Source: Alphaproteobacteria bacterium (GTDB lineage: Bacteria > Pseudomonadota > Alphaproteobacteria > Acetobacterales > Acetobacteraceae). From it: a stretch of 34,536 nucleotides of DNA. Position numbers and translations under genes: made by a program. The DNA lies in assembly GCA_017307335.1 (NCBI GenBank), contig JAFKFJ010000197.1:1-34536 (forward strand). The letters run 5' to 3'. A model generated the notes under the pieces. The model was not told the DNA's origin. It ran no database searches and saw nothing but the letters and a program-made list of their open reading frames with translations. Shown here in pieces: positions 15,304 to 24,820 of the stretch (the first letter of the stretch is position 1; every line of letters begins with the position of its first letter).

Positions 15304-17328
15304 TCAGGACGCGCCGCGAAACACCGGTTCGACCATGCGCAGATCGTCGAGCGGGATGTGGCAGTGAATGCGGTGGCCGGGGCCGGCCGCGCGCCGCGGC
15401 GGCGGCGTTTCGTCGCACATCGGCCCCAGCTTGCGCGGGCAGCGTGTCGCGAAACGACAGCCCTTCGGCACGTTCAGTGGACTCGGGATCTCCCCGGCAA
15501 GCCGGATGCGTGCGCTTCGGATGGTCGGGTCCGGCACCGGTACCGCGGAAAGCAGCGCCTCGGTGTACGGGTGATACGGCGGGTCGAACAGCGCGGCGAC
15601 CGGCCCCGACTCCATTACCTGCCCGAGATACATGACGACCACTTCATCGGCGATGTAGCGCACCAGGCCGAGATCATGGCTGATGAAAACCAGCGTCGTC
15701 TGATGCTCGGCCTGGATCCGTAGCAAGAGGTTGATCACTGCCGCCTGCACCGACACGTCGAGCGCCGAGACCGGCTCGTCCGCGATGAGCAGTTGCGGAT
15801 TGCCCGCGAAGGCACGCGCAATGGCGATGCGCTGTTTTTGCCCGCCCGAGAGCTGTCGCGGCAGCGCGTGGCGCACCGACGGCGGCAGGCGCACCATTTC
15901 CAGCAGACCTGCGACCCGCGCCTCGATGTCGCGCCGGCCACGGGCGATCCCGAACTTGCGCAGGCTGCGCGCGAGCGGCCAGCCCACCGGGTGCGATGGG
16001 TTCAGCGTGCCGTCCGGGTTCTGAAAAACCATCTGAACGGCCGCGACCTCGGCCGCGCCGCGCCGCCGCACCGGTCGGCGCGCGACGTCCGCGTCAAGCA
16101 CGCGCAGGCTGCCGCCACTCGCGACATCGAGCCCGGCCAGCACCTTCGCAAACGTCGTCTTGCCCGACCCCGACTCGCCGACGAGCGCGAGGACATGCCC
16201 GCGCTGGGCCTCCATCTCCAGCCGGTCATTGGCGACTAGCTGACGCTTGCCCATGGGGAAGACACGGGAGAGGTCATGCGCCGCCATGACCACCGTTCCA
16301 TCGCCCAGCACCGGCCGGTTGGTCAGGGACGGCGCGGCGACGGGCGGCGGGGCAGGCAACTCCGCCCAGCGAGCACAGCGCACGCCGTGGCCCGGCGCGG
16401 CTGCGAGCATCGGCACCGGCCGCAGGTCGCAAATGCCGGGCCGCGCGTGCGCGCAGCGGGTCACAAAGCCGCAACTCTCCGGCGCACCACCGGCGCCCGG
16501 CACCACGCCCGGGATCGGGACCAGCGGCGCACTGCGCTTGTCGGCGCCAGGGCGCGGCAGCGACGCGAGCAGGCCGCGCGTGTACGGATGCCGCGGCCGC
16601 GCGAACAATGCCGCGGCCGGCGCCTCCTCCACCAGTCGTCCGGCATACATCACACCGATCCGCTCGCAGACCTGCGCGATCACGCCGAGATTGTGAGAGA
16701 TGTAGAACAGCGCCGTGCCGTATTTCTGCCGCAGCTCGTTCAGCAGATCGAGCACCACCGCCTCGACGGTGACGTCGAGACCCGTCGTCGGCTCGTCGAG
16801 CAACAGCAATGCGGGATTGGCGAGCAACGCCATCGCGATCACCACGCGCTGCTTCTGGCCGCCGGAAAGCTGGTGCGGGTAGCGGCGCATCACGCTCTCC
16901 GGATCGGGCAGATGCACGTCGGCGAGCGCCCGCGCCGCACGCTCGCGCGCTTCGGCGGGTGCACGCACGCCGTGCGCGCGCGGCACTTCCATGAGCTGGC
17001 GGCCGATCGTCATGCTCGGGTTCAGCGCCGTCGCCGGCTCCTGATAGACGATCGCGATGCGTCCGCCGCGGAGCCGCCGCAGTGTCTCGCTGTCCGTCGT
17101 GACCAGATCGCGGCCCTCGAACAGGATCTGTCCGCGCGCGACGGCGCCGTTGCGGCCCAGATAGCCCATGATCGCCATGATCAGCGTGGACTTGCCGCAG
17201 CCGGACTCGCCCACCAGGCCAAACGCCTCGCCCGCGCCGATCTCCAGGGAGAGCTCGGGAATGGCCGCGACCGTTCCGCGCACCGTGGTGTATTCCACGC
17301 GAAGGTCGCGGATCGCGAGCAGCGTCAT
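15304..17328 (-). CDS. Fused double ATPase of a peptide/nickel-type ABC importer (DppD-DppF fusion)
   Basis: Powers import through the two permeases encoded upstream. The 674-residue protein contains two complete ATPase domains. Domain 1 (about 1-330) has Walker A GESGCGKST, signature LSGGQKQR and Walker B LLLLDEPTTGLD. Domain 2 (about 360-674) has GESGSGKTT, LSGGQKQR and LLIADEPVSALD. Each ends in the cysteine-containing oligopeptide C-terminal region (CGFVTRCAHARPGIC; CRFATRCPRKLGPMC). I choose ATG 17328, 5 bp after the permease stop; the open frame upstream of it is a shadow of that permease. Such fusions occur in alphaproteobacterial Opp/Dpp systems. Confidence 0.94.
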   Translation of the reverse strand: MTLLAIRDLRVEYTTVRGTVAAIPELSLEIGAGEAFGLVGESGCGKSTLIMAIMGYLGRNGAVARGQILFEGRDLVTTDSETLRRLRGGRIAIVYQEPATALNPSMTIGRQLMEVPRAHGVRAPAEARERAARALADVHLPDPESVMRRYPHQLSGGQKQRVVIAMALLANPALLLLDEPTTGLDVTVEAVVLDLLNELRQKYGTALFYISHNLGVIAQVCERIGVMYAGRLVEEAPAAALFARPRHPYTRGLLASLPRPGADKRSAPLVPIPGVVPGAGGAPESCGFVTRCAHARPGICDLRPVPMLAAAPGHGVRCARWAELPAPPPVAAPSLTNRPVLGDGTVVMAAHDLSRVFPMGKRQLVANDRLEMEAQRGHVLALVGESGSGKTTFAKVLAGLDVASGGSLRVLDADVARRPVRRRGAAEVAAVQMVFQNPDGTLNPSHPVGWPLARSLRKFGIARGRRDIEARVAGLLEMVRLPPSVRHALPRQLSGGQKQRIAIARAFAGNPQLLIADEPVSALDVSVQAAVINLLLRIQAEHQTTLVFISHDLGLVRYIADEVVVMYLGQVMESGPVAALFDPPYHPYTEALLSAVPVPDPTIRSARIRLAGEIPSPLNVPKGCRFATRCPRKLGPMCDETPPPRRAAGPGHRIHCHIPLDDLRMVEPVFRGAS

Positions 17329-17333
17329 TGGCC

Positions 17334-18203
17334 TCAGTCCGCCTGCGACAGTTCGGTGAGCCCGTCGGCCAGCAGGTTGAAGCCGAGAATGAGCGTGACG
17401 ATCGCGATCGCCGGATAGAGCGCCATGTGCGGGAAGACGGTGATCATCGACGTCGCCTGCTTCACCATCCCGCCCCAGTCGGGCGCGGGTGGCGGCAGGC
17501 CGAGGCCGAGAAAGCCCAGCGTGCCGATGGTGATTGTGGTGTAGCCGAGCCGGAGGCAGAAATCGGTGATCAACGGCGCGCGGCAGTTCGGCAGCACCTC
17601 GATCAGCATGACGAACAGGTCGGTCTCTCGCCGCAGATAGGCCGCGGCGACGAACTCCTGATGGATCAGCGAGAGCGTGAGGCCGCGCACGATGCGCGCG
17701 ATGCCCGGTGCCGATGCCAGCACGACTGCGACCACGATGTTCAGTGCCGAGGGGCCGATATTCGCAATCAGGATCACGTAGAGGACGACGACGGGAAAGG
17801 AGAGGATGACATCCGAGATGCGGCTGATCGCCACATCGACCCAGCCGCGATAGTAGCCGGCCAGCAGACCCATTGCGATGCCGGCCGCATAGGCGGCGAG
17901 GACCGCCGTCGGCGCGACGGCAAGCACCGTGCGCCCGCCCCAGATCAGGCGCGAAAGCATGTCGCGCCCGAGCGGATCGACGCCGAGCCAGTGCTTCGCG
18001 CTGCTGCCCGGATGCGCCATCGCGAGGTAGTCCTGCGCGTTGGGGTCGGCGAGCGGCAGCACCGGCGCCAGCAGCGCCAACACCACCCAGAACAGCACCA
18101 GCGCGAGGCCCACCATCGCGACGCCGGACCGCGGCAGCCGGCGCAGCAGCCCCGGCCGGGGCCGGCCCGCGGACTCCGCCGCACTGACCAGGAGGCCCGA
18201 CAT
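17334..18203 (-). CDS. Peptide-type ABC importer permease (DppC/OppC family)
   Basis: Inner-membrane permease of 289 residues. An N-terminal OppC-like segment with one membrane helix (VAMVGLALVLFWVVLALLAP) precedes the HWLGVDPLGRDMLSRLIWGGR motif region, which is specific for this permease class. About five more hydrophobic helices follow. The cytoplasmic EAA-type loop lies around RREFVAAA-like residues (HQEFVAAAYLRRETD). The first base of its ATG is shared with the last base of the DppB-family stop (TGATG). It pairs with that permease and the fused ATPase. Confidence 0.93.
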   Translation of the reverse strand: MSGLLVSAAESAGRPRPGLLRRLPRSGVAMVGLALVLFWVVLALLAPVLPLADPNAQDYLAMAHPGSSAKHWLGVDPLGRDMLSRLIWGGRTVLAVAPTAVLAAYAAGIAMGLLAGYYRGWVDVAISRISDVILSFPVVVLYVILIANIGPSALNIVVAVVLASAPGIARIVRGLTLSLIHQEFVAAAYLRRETDLFVMLIEVLPNCRAPLITDFCLRLGYTTITIGTLGFLGLGLPPPAPDWGGMVKQATSMITVFPHMALYPAIAIVTLILGFNLLADGLTELSQAD

Positions 18204-19213
18204 CAGCGCCGCGCCTGCGGGTCGAGCACGCGGTACCCGACATCGCTCAACAACTGCGTCGCCGTGGCGACGAACAGCGCCACGAGTGTCGCCGCCTCGA
18301 TGAGCGCGACATCGCCGAACAGCGAGGCGTCGAGCAGCATGCGGCCGAAGCCGGGATAGGCGAACACCAGCTCCGTCACCACCACGCCGCCGATCAGCCA
18401 GTTGATCTGCAGCAGAATCACGGTGAACGGTGCGATGAGCGCGTTGCGCAGGGCATGGTTCACGATCACCTGCCGCCGCGGCAGGCCTTTCAGCACCGCA
18501 GTGCGCACGAAGGGTCGCGCCATCACCTCGGCCATCGACGCGCGCACGATGCGCGCGACGTAGCCGGCATCATAGAGCGCCAGCACGCTCACCGGCAGCA
18601 CGAGCTGCGCCGCGATCGACCAGCCGGCGTTCGGGTCGAGCGGGCTGGTGCCGGGCAGAACGCCCAGCGCCACGACGAAGACCGCAACGAGCAGGACGCC
18701 GAGGGCGTATTCGGGAATCGACGTCATGACGATCGCGAGCGTCGAGAGTGCGCGATCGAGCACGCTGCCGGCCCGCATTCCCGCCAGCACGCCGAGCACC
18801 AGCGAAAGCGGCACGATGACGGCGAACGCGAGGCCCGCGAGAAGCGCGGTGTTGCCGAGCCGGTCCCACAGCACATCGTTGACCGGCGCCTTGTAGAGCG
18901 TCGAGTATCCAAAATTGCCGAAATAGCGGGCGCGGCGCGGGTCCTTGAAGCCGAGGCCGAGGGCGGGGTCCTGCAGCGGGTCGGCCTCGATCCCGGTGAG
19001 CACGCCGACCCAGCGCACATAGCGCACCAGCAGCGGGTCGTTCAGGTGAAGCTTCTTGTAGAGGAGATCGACTTGCTCCTGGAGCGCGAACGCCCCCAGT
19101 GTCTTGCGCGCGACGTTGCCCGGCGAGAACTCCGTCACCACGAACACCAGGAACGACGCCACCAGCAGTGTGACCAGCATCTCCAGCGTGCGGCGCAGGA
19201 TGTACCGGGTCAT
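18203..19213 (-). CDS. Peptide-type ABC importer permease (DppB/OppB family)
   Basis: Inner-membrane permease of 336 residues. It starts MTRYILRRTLEMLVTLLVASFLVFVVTEFSPGN in outline, the usual DppB N-terminal helix followed by a long periplasmic loop (about residues 30-140). Several hydrophobic helices then flank an EAA loop (IVRASMAEVMARPFVRTA). The periplasmic loop is longer than in many Dpp permeases and contains GIEADPLQDPALGLGF, a feature of Opp-type systems for bulkier ligands. It is 24 bp downstream of the binding-protein gene and overlaps the DppC-family gene by one base. Confidence 0.93.
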   Translation of the reverse strand: MTRYILRRTLEMLVTLLVASFLVFVVTEFSPGNVARKTLGAFALQEQVDLLYKKLHLNDPLLVRYVRWVGVLTGIEADPLQDPALGLGFKDPRRARYFGNFGYSTLYKAPVNDVLWDRLGNTALLAGLAFAVIVPLSLVLGVLAGMRAGSVLDRALSTLAIVMTSIPEYALGVLLVAVFVVALGVLPGTSPLDPNAGWSIAAQLVLPVSVLALYDAGYVARIVRASMAEVMARPFVRTAVLKGLPRRQVIVNHALRNALIAPFTVILLQINWLIGGVVVTELVFAYPGFGRMLLDASLFGDVALIEAATLVALFVATATQLLSDVGYRVLDPQARR

Positions 19214-19237
19214 GCAGCCGGCGGCGGCGCGAGTTGC

Positions 19238-20896
19238 CTAGCTCTTCTGCAGCGCGAGCTGGTTGCCGAAGAAGTAGCTCGAAGGATGAATGCCGGCGCC
19301 GAGCACGACCTTGTCGTAAAAGGTGAAGTTGTTGCGGAACAGCGGCTGCGCGATCGGCCCGTCTTCCTGCATGATCTGCTCTAGCTCGCCCATGAGCGCG
19401 CGGCGCTTGCCCATGTCGAGCGTTCCCTCCGCCTGCGTCAGGATCGCGTCGAACTTCGGGTTCGAATAACCGCTCTCGTTCCACGGTACGCCGGTGCGAT
19501 AGCCCAGGCCCAGGATCATCATCGCCAGCGGCCGGTGATACCAGATGGTCGCGCCGAACGGGACCTTGGTCCAGACGTCCCAATACTGGGCGCCGGGCAT
19601 GACGTTGAGCTTCACGGTCACGCCGATCTGCTTCCACTGCTCGGCCGCGGCCTGCGCTTGCGCCGGGATCCACGGCAGGTCATTCGGCACATAGAGCGTG
19701 GTCTCGAAGCCGTTCGGGTGGCCGGCCTCCGCCAGCAGTTTCTTCGCCTGATCGACATGCGTGCCGAGTGCGGCGATCGGCTGGGTATCCGGCTGCGCGG
19801 GCGAGCAGTGCGAGTGCTGCCCCGGCGTGCCGATGCCGCGCAGTGCCACTTCGATGATCGGTGCGGGGTTCAGCGCGAGCTTCATGGCCCTGCGCACACG
19901 GGGGTCGTCGAACGGCTTCTCGCTGACCTTGAAGCGCATCACCGCCGTCTCGGCGCTCTGGATCTGGTAGAGCCGAAGGTGCGGCATGGCCTTCAGCGCG
20001 TCGTATTGCACCGGGTCGGCCGAGATCACGCCGTGGATCTGGCGCGACGCGAGTGCCGCGATCGCCGCCGCAGGATCGTCGCCGGTGTCGACGAACTCGA
20101 TCGCGTCGAGATGCGCCGCCTCGCCCCAGTAGCTCTTGACCTTGTGCACGACCGCGATCTTGCCGGTATCCGCCTGCACCAGCTCGAACGGCCCGGTGCC
20201 CTGGGCACCCGGCTGGAAAATGCCCTTGTCCTCGGGGAAGAGCATCGCGGCCGGATAGTGAAAGAGATGCTCCGGAACCGAGATCTGCGGCTCGCGGCAG
20301 TTCAGCCGCACCGTGTGATCGTCCACCTTCTCGATCGCGTTTGCGTCCCAGAGCTCGGTGGTAGACTTGCCGTCGGCGCCCTTCACGTCCTTCAGCAGAT
20401 AGCCCTTCACCAGCCCGACGAAGGAGGAGCCGACCGCGGCGTCGGTGATCTGCTTGAGGTTCCAGACGACGTCATCCGCCGTGAAGTCGCGCCCGTTGCG
20501 CCACTTCACGCCCTTGCGCACGTTCAGTGTCCACGTCTTCAGATCGGGACTGACGGACCACTTCTCCAGCAGATAGGGGTGGGTGACGTTGTGCTCGTCG
20601 GTGAGCGTCAGATACTCGCAGACTTGGCGCGAGATGTTGCTGTCATAGGCACCCCACGAATAGGTGTGCGGTGTCTTGAGGTCCTTCACCCGCGTGCCGA
20701 CGCGCAGCGTGCCACCCGCCGGCATCTCGGCCGCCCGCGCGCGGGGCAGCAAATCGAGCCTCGCCATCGCATAGGCCGACGGCGCGGCGATGCCGATGAG
20801 GGTGGCGAAGCGGACGAATTCGCGCCGGCTCAGCGTCCCGGCGGCAAGCTGCGCACGCAACTTGCGAAGATGCGGCATCTTTTGGTCATCCGACAT
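19238..20896 (-). CDS. Periplasmic substrate-binding protein of a peptide-type ABC importer
   Basis: Solute-binding protein (SBP_bac_5 family), 552 residues. It captures the ligand for the permeases encoded downstream. The N-terminus has a twin-arginine-type signal ([17 protein letters not shown], about residues 24-40) followed by a likely cleavage after ARA. The mature part shows [18 protein letters not shown], the family block [22 protein letters not shown] in outline, and YNRPL-like variation near the C-terminus. GGGAG precedes the start. Ligand specificity cannot be read from sequence; neighbouring dipeptidase, M24 and proline genes suggest a peptide or proline derivative. Confidence 0.93.
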   Translation of the reverse strand: MSDDQKMPHLRKLRAQLAAGTLSRREFVRFATLIGIAAPSAYAMARLDLLPRARAAEMPAGGTLRVGTRVKDLKTPHTYSWGAYDSNISRQVCEYLTLTDEHNVTHPYLLEKWSVSPDLKTWTLNVRKGVKWRNGRDFTADDVVWNLKQITDAAVGSSFVGLVKGYLLKDVKGADGKSTTELWDANAIEKVDDHTVRLNCREPQISVPEHLFHYPAAMLFPEDKGIFQPGAQGTGPFELVQADTGKIAVVHKVKSYWGEAAHLDAIEFVDTGDDPAAAIAALASRQIHGVISADPVQYDALKAMPHLRLYQIQSAETAVMRFKVSEKPFDDPRVRRAMKLALNPAPIIEVALRGIGTPGQHSHCSPAQPDTQPIAALGTHVDQAKKLLAEAGHPNGFETTLYVPNDLPWIPAQAQAAAEQWKQIGVTVKLNVMPGAQYWDVWTKVPFGATIWYHRPLAMMILGLGYRTGVPWNESGYSNPKFDAILTQAEGTLDMGKRRALMGELEQIMQEDGPIAQPLFRNNFTFYDKVVLGAGIHPSSYFFGNQLALQKS

Positions 20897-20987
20897 CGCG
20901 CATTCTCCCTGATCCCCCGGCGCCTGCCGCAGAGCATTGCCTCGCTCGGACGCGATACTTGCGCGCCGTCAAGATGGTGCACCCCCC

Positions 20988-21821
20988 TCAAAGCATCTGC
21001 AAGCGCTGGCGCCGCCGCGGCGGCGGGAAGGCCGCGTCGATTGCCGCTATGTCGGCGTCGTCGAGGCGGAGTGCCTCGGCCGCCGCGTTCTCGCGCACAT
21101 GGGCGGCGTCCGACGCCTTCGGAATGACGAGCACATGCGGATGCCGCAGCGCCCAGGCGAGCGCGACCTGTGCGGGCGTAGCGTGATGCCGTGCCGCGAC
21201 ATGCACAAGCGCGGGGGCTCGCAGCAGCCGCCCGGCCTGCCCCAGCGGGGTGTATGCCATCACCGGCATGGCATGCGCCGCGCACCACGGCAGCAGCGAA
21301 AACTCGATGCCCCGCGCCTCCGGATTGTAGAGGACCTGGTCTGTGGCACACTTCTGCCCGCCGGGGAGCGCCACGATCTCGTCCAGTTCGCGTTCGTCAA
21401 GGTTCGACACACCCCAGGCGCGGATCTTTCCCGCGGCCCGCAGCGCCTCGAACGCGTCGACCGTTTCCGCGAACGGGATGTTGCCGCGCCAATGCAGCAG
21501 GTAGAGGTCGATGCGATCGGTGCGCAGCCGCCGAAGACTGCGCGCACAGGCCGCCGGCAGCGAATCGCGGCCGGCATTGTGGGGATAGGCTTTGGTGACG
21601 ATGAAGACGTCGTCGCGTCGCCCGTCGATCGCCGCCGCGACCACTTCCTCCGCGCCGCCGTCGGCGTACATCTCGGCCGTGTCGATGAGCGTCATGCCGA
21701 GATCGAGGCCGAGCCGGAGCGCGTCGGCCTCGACGCGGCGGCGGCCATGCTCGCCCATGTGCCACGTGCCTTGGCCGATCACGGGGACCGTCCGGCCGTC
21801 GTTGAGCCTGATCGTACGCAC
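20988..21821 (-). CDS. Aldo/keto reductase
   Basis: NAD(P)H-dependent oxidoreductase of 277 residues with a TIM-barrel fold. The catalytic tetrad is visible: Asp in LIDTAEMYADG, Tyr four residues on, Lys in IVTKAYPHN and His in YLLHWRGNIP. The cofactor-binding end reads HPHVLVIPKASDAAHVREN. It resembles the small bacterial AKR group (YeaE/DkgA-like). It lies between the dipeptidase (14 bp) and the binding-protein gene (91 bp), all on the minus strand. The substrate is unknown; reduction of an aldehyde or keto product from the imported compound is possible. Confidence 0.92.
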   Translation of the reverse strand: MRTIRLNDGRTVPVIGQGTWHMGEHGRRRVEADALRLGLDLGMTLIDTAEMYADGGAEEVVAAAIDGRRDDVFIVTKAYPHNAGRDSLPAACARSLRRLRTDRIDLYLLHWRGNIPFAETVDAFEALRAAGKIRAWGVSNLDERELDEIVALPGGQKCATDQVLYNPEARGIEFSLLPWCAAHAMPVMAYTPLGQAGRLLRAPALVHVAARHHATPAQVALAWALRHPHVLVIPKASDAAHVRENAAAEALRLDDADIAAIDAAFPPPRRRQRLQML

Positions 21822-21835
21822 GGCGCACCCCTCCT

Positions 21836-22837
21836 CTATGCGGCGCCCTGCTCGGCGACCGCGAGCAGACGCAGGAAATTTCCGCCCCAGAGCGCCGCGA
21901 GGGCCCCGGCATCGAAGCCGCGACGGACCAGCTCGGCCGTGATCGTCGGGCTCTCGGCCGCGTCGCGCCAGTCGCGGATGCCGCCGCCGCCGTCGAAATC
22001 GGAGGAAATCCCGACATGCTCAAGACCGATCCGCCGGACGGCATACTCGACGTGATCGGCGAAGTCGGCGACGCCGACGGTCTCCGGCTTGCCGCCGCTG
22101 CGCAGGAATTGCGGTACGGCGGTGATCTGCACCACACCGCCGACCTGAGCGAGGGCGTCGAGCTGCGCATCGTCGAGGTTGCGGGGGTGAGGGCAGAGCG
22201 CGTGAACACAGGAATGGCTCGCCACGACCGGCGTGCGGGAGCCGGCCACGGCGGCCAGCATGGCGGCCTTGGACGCGTGGCTGACATCGACCAGCATGCC
22301 GAGCGCATTCATCTCCGCGATCACCGCACGGCCGAGCGCGGAGAGCCCGCCATGCTCCTCCGCGGCGTCGCCGAGCTCGGGGCGCGGAATCGCGGAGTCC
22401 GCGAGCGCGTTGTGTCCGTTGTGCGTCAGCGTGAGATAGCGGGCCCCGTGCTCCGCCAGCGCGCGCAGGCGGGCGGGGTCGCTGCCGACGACGTAGCCGT
22501 TCTCGACCGCGGGAACGACAGCCGTGCCACCCGCCCGCCAGGCGGCGGCGACGTCGGCAGCCCGCACACAGAGCTGCGCCTCCCCGCCCGCCATGTTCCG
22601 GATGGCCTGCAGCATCGCAACCGCGCGGGCGAAGGCGGACTCATGCCCCTCGTTGGTGCGACGGCCCTGCGGCACATAGGCGGCGAAACACCCGGCCACG
22701 AGGTGGCCGCGGCGCATCTTGGGGAGATCGACCCGCCTGTGGGTTTCCGCGGCGAACGGGGGACCGCCGGGCCAGGGGATGTCGATGTGGCTGTCGAGCG
22801 TGAGCAGGCTGCGATGCAGCGCGAGCGGGTCGGTCAT
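21836..22837 (-). CDS. Membrane dipeptidase (peptidase family M19)
   Basis: Zinc dipeptidase of the renal-dipeptidase family, 333 residues. Visible metal-site and fold motifs are DSHIDIPWPG near the N-terminus, the bridging-ligand region PAVENGY, LTLTHNGHNALADS, VDVSHASKAAM, VVASHSCVHALCPHPRN and GISSDFDGGGG. M19 enzymes often accept dipeptides with a D-residue at the C-terminal position. No signal peptide is evident, so it probably acts in the cytoplasm after import. It is the first gene of the minus-strand operon; the promoter should lie in the 93 bp between it and the tRNA, but I could not identify it with confidence. Confidence 0.94.
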   Translation of the reverse strand: MTDPLALHRSLLTLDSHIDIPWPGGPPFAAETHRRVDLPKMRRGHLVAGCFAAYVPQGRRTNEGHESAFARAVAMLQAIRNMAGGEAQLCVRAADVAAAWRAGGTAVVPAVENGYVVGSDPARLRALAEHGARYLTLTHNGHNALADSAIPRPELGDAAEEHGGLSALGRAVIAEMNALGMLVDVSHASKAAMLAAVAGSRTPVVASHSCVHALCPHPRNLDDAQLDALAQVGGVVQITAVPQFLRSGGKPETVGVADFADHVEYAVRRIGLEHVGISSDFDGGGGIRDWRDAAESPTITAELVRRGFDAGALAALWGGNFLRLLAVAEQGAA

Positions 22838-22930
22838 GGCGGCACGGTCGGAGCCACAAGCCGGGGCGTCAAGGGCATCGCCGACGCCGGCTGACGCAGG
22901 CGGGGCGGCACGGTATAGAAGGGATGGGCG

Positions 22931-23007
22931 GTTCCCGTAGCTCAGCAGGATAGAGCACAGGATTCCTAATCCTGGGGCCGTGGGTTCGAATCCCGCCGGG
23001 AACGCCA
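22931..23007 (+). tRNA. tRNA-Arg (anticodon CCT)
   Basis: A complete 77-base cloverleaf including encoded CCA. The acceptor arms are GTTCCCG and CGGGAAC, the D arm GCTC/GAGC, the anticodon stem CAGGA/TCCTG around loop TTCCTAA (anticodon CCT), and the T arm GTGGG/CCCGC around TTCGAAT. It reads AGG codons. tRNA-Arg genes are frequent integration sites, and a tyrosine integrase gene follows about 120 bp downstream. Confidence 0.97.
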
Positions 23008-23124
23008 GACACCGGAAATGATAAACAAATCAGAGGCATACGGTCCGATAGCGTCCGCACGATGCGACGGCCCGCTGCACCACCCCCGTTCCATCGCGTG
23101 CACCGCCGTGGCAGGCCAGTGGAG

Positions 23125-24511
23125 ATGGCCAACCTCCGCCGCGGGCACGCTTGGTGCGCTCGTCTGCACATTCCGCAGGACCGCTGGGGCGACGTAGGGC
23201 GTGCGCTGGGAACAAAGGGTGGGCTGAAGCGCGAAGCGGTCCGCACGCTGGGCACGACGGTCTACCGGGAGGCGCTACGGCGGCGGGAGCCTGCTCTGGC
23301 TGCTACGCGTACCGACATCGACAACGCCTTGCAGCGTGCGCGCCTGCGTCCCCTGACCGATTGGACGGCAGGCTGGGAGCAGCGTGCGGTCGAGCGCCGC
23401 GAGGCGCTGCGCCGGCATGGCCACCACGTGACCGGGACCTATGAGGTCACCACCGATGCCGCCGACGTGCTAGAGGCCGAGGAGACGGCAGGCACCGTCA
23501 TAGCCGATCTGATCGAGCGCGACGCCGACGCGGTAGGGCGCAGGCGGGGCCGCGTCGCCAGGGATGGCTCCGAGCGCATCGCGCTGGGTCGGACCTTGTC
23601 CATCGCCCAGGCATCCCGCGAGTGGCTGGCAGGGGAAGAAGGCCGGGTGCGGGCCGGCACCGTTGCGCTCCTCAAGGCCACTCTCGGGCACCTCGCGTCC
23701 TACCTCGCGGCCCATGAGGGCATCCTCCGGCTGGAGGCCGCCGACCTTGCCGAGGTCACGCGGCGGATGGCGGGCGACTTCATCGCGTTCCGTCAGACTG
23801 AAGTGGCGGCAGCCACCGTCAAGCGCGAGGCGTCGACGTTCAATGGCCTGTGGCGCTGGGCGATACGGCGCGGCCACGCCGAGCAGAATCCCTGGACGGA
23901 CCAGACAGCGGGCCTGCGGGAGACCCGAGGTCACCGCGAGCGGGGCTACATGTCGGCCGAACTGGTCAAGTTGCTGCGTGCCGGCCGGGCTGATCTGGCG
24001 CCAAGCCGTGGTGGCTACGCGGCGACGTTCTGGGACCTGATACGGCTGGCGCTGCTGACGGGCGCCAGGGCCGATGAGTTGCTCGCACTGCGTGTTTTGC
24101 GACGTGTTGGAGGACGGAACCGCTGTGGCCGTTGCTGCCGCGCCCAAGGGAGAGCAGCGGGCCGGCAAGACGGACAGCGCGCGCGCATCATCCCGCTACA
24201 TGCCTTCGCCCGCCGGGTGATCCGTGACCAAGTTGGCGTCACTGCCAAAGGCGACAGGGGATACACCGCTGTGGCCTGAAGTGCCGGCGCACGGGACGGA
24301 CGGCCGCCGATCGAAGACCGTCGCGACGCGCTTTCCGCCCATCCGGCGCCGCATCCTAGGCCACAGCGACGAAGTCGATTTCCACTCATTCCGCCGGACT
24401 TTCCTGACCGCCGCGGAAACCGCCATGCACCACGGCGGTCGCCTGAGCGCGGAACTGATCGGGCTGCTTGCAGGCCACAAGCGCGGAACCCTTGCGCTAG
24501 CGGGCTGTTGA
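23125..24511 (+). pseudogene. Tyrosine-type integrase, frameshifted and truncated at the 3' end
   Basis: Site-specific recombinase that probably used the adjacent tRNA-Arg gene. The N-terminal region (ANLRRGHAWCARLHIPQDRW) and the core up to LLTGARADELLALR, with the first catalytic Arg, are in one frame. From about 24095 to 24183 the plausible reading (DVLEDGTAVAVAAAPKGEQ) is in the next frame. RIIPLHAFARRVI returns to the first frame, and from about 24224 the C-terminal part (VDFHSFRRTFLT, LLAGHKRGTLAL) is again shifted. The protein stops before the catalytic tyrosine, where IS-like sequence begins near 24500. At least three frame changes plus truncation mean it is dead. Confidence 0.85.
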
Positions 24512-24820
24512 AGAAGTCTTCCATGGCCGCGCCGTGAAGTCAGCTTCATCATGGCCGTGGAAGCAGATTTGGCCCTTGAGGGAGCCGTCTGGCTGAAGCT
24601 CGGCCGATCCGTCGCCGCTGGCGTCGTCCAATTCGTAGTTTCCGTTCCAATCGAATTCGACGGCATCTGAATCGCCGGTCCCGTGGATGGCGCCGGTGAC
24701 GCAACCGAAGGCGAACTCGTCGCCGCCCTTGCCGTCGAACAGGATGTAGGCGGGCTCGACCATGTCGGGATAGTCGGAGGTGTAGTCCGGCATCTTGACG
24801 ATGCGCCATTTGCCCTTCAA
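24497..24820 (-). CDS. Small conserved acidic protein of unknown function, coupled to an IS5-type transposase
   Basis: I do not know its function. The frame reads LKGKWRIVKMPDYTSDYPDM, then VEPAYILFDGKGGDEFAFGCV, VEFDWNGNYELDDASGDG and LKGQICFHGHDEADF. I recognise it as a small widespread protein type with WRI, EFxWxGxxExD and GxIxxHxGDE-like elements. A TTG start at 24820 overlaps the transposase stop (TTGA) with GGGAG upstream; ATG at the KMPDY position is the alternative. It contains many Asp/Glu and no signal peptide. Its 3' end overlaps the broken integrase, so the last residues (WKTSSTAR) may come from the IS end rather than the original gene. Confidence 0.6.
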   Translation of the reverse strand: MKGKWRIVKMPDYTSDYPDMVEPAYILFDGKGGDEFAFGCVTGAIHGTGDSDAVEFDWNGNYELDDASGDGSAELQPDGSLKGQICFHGHDEADFTARPWKTSSTAR

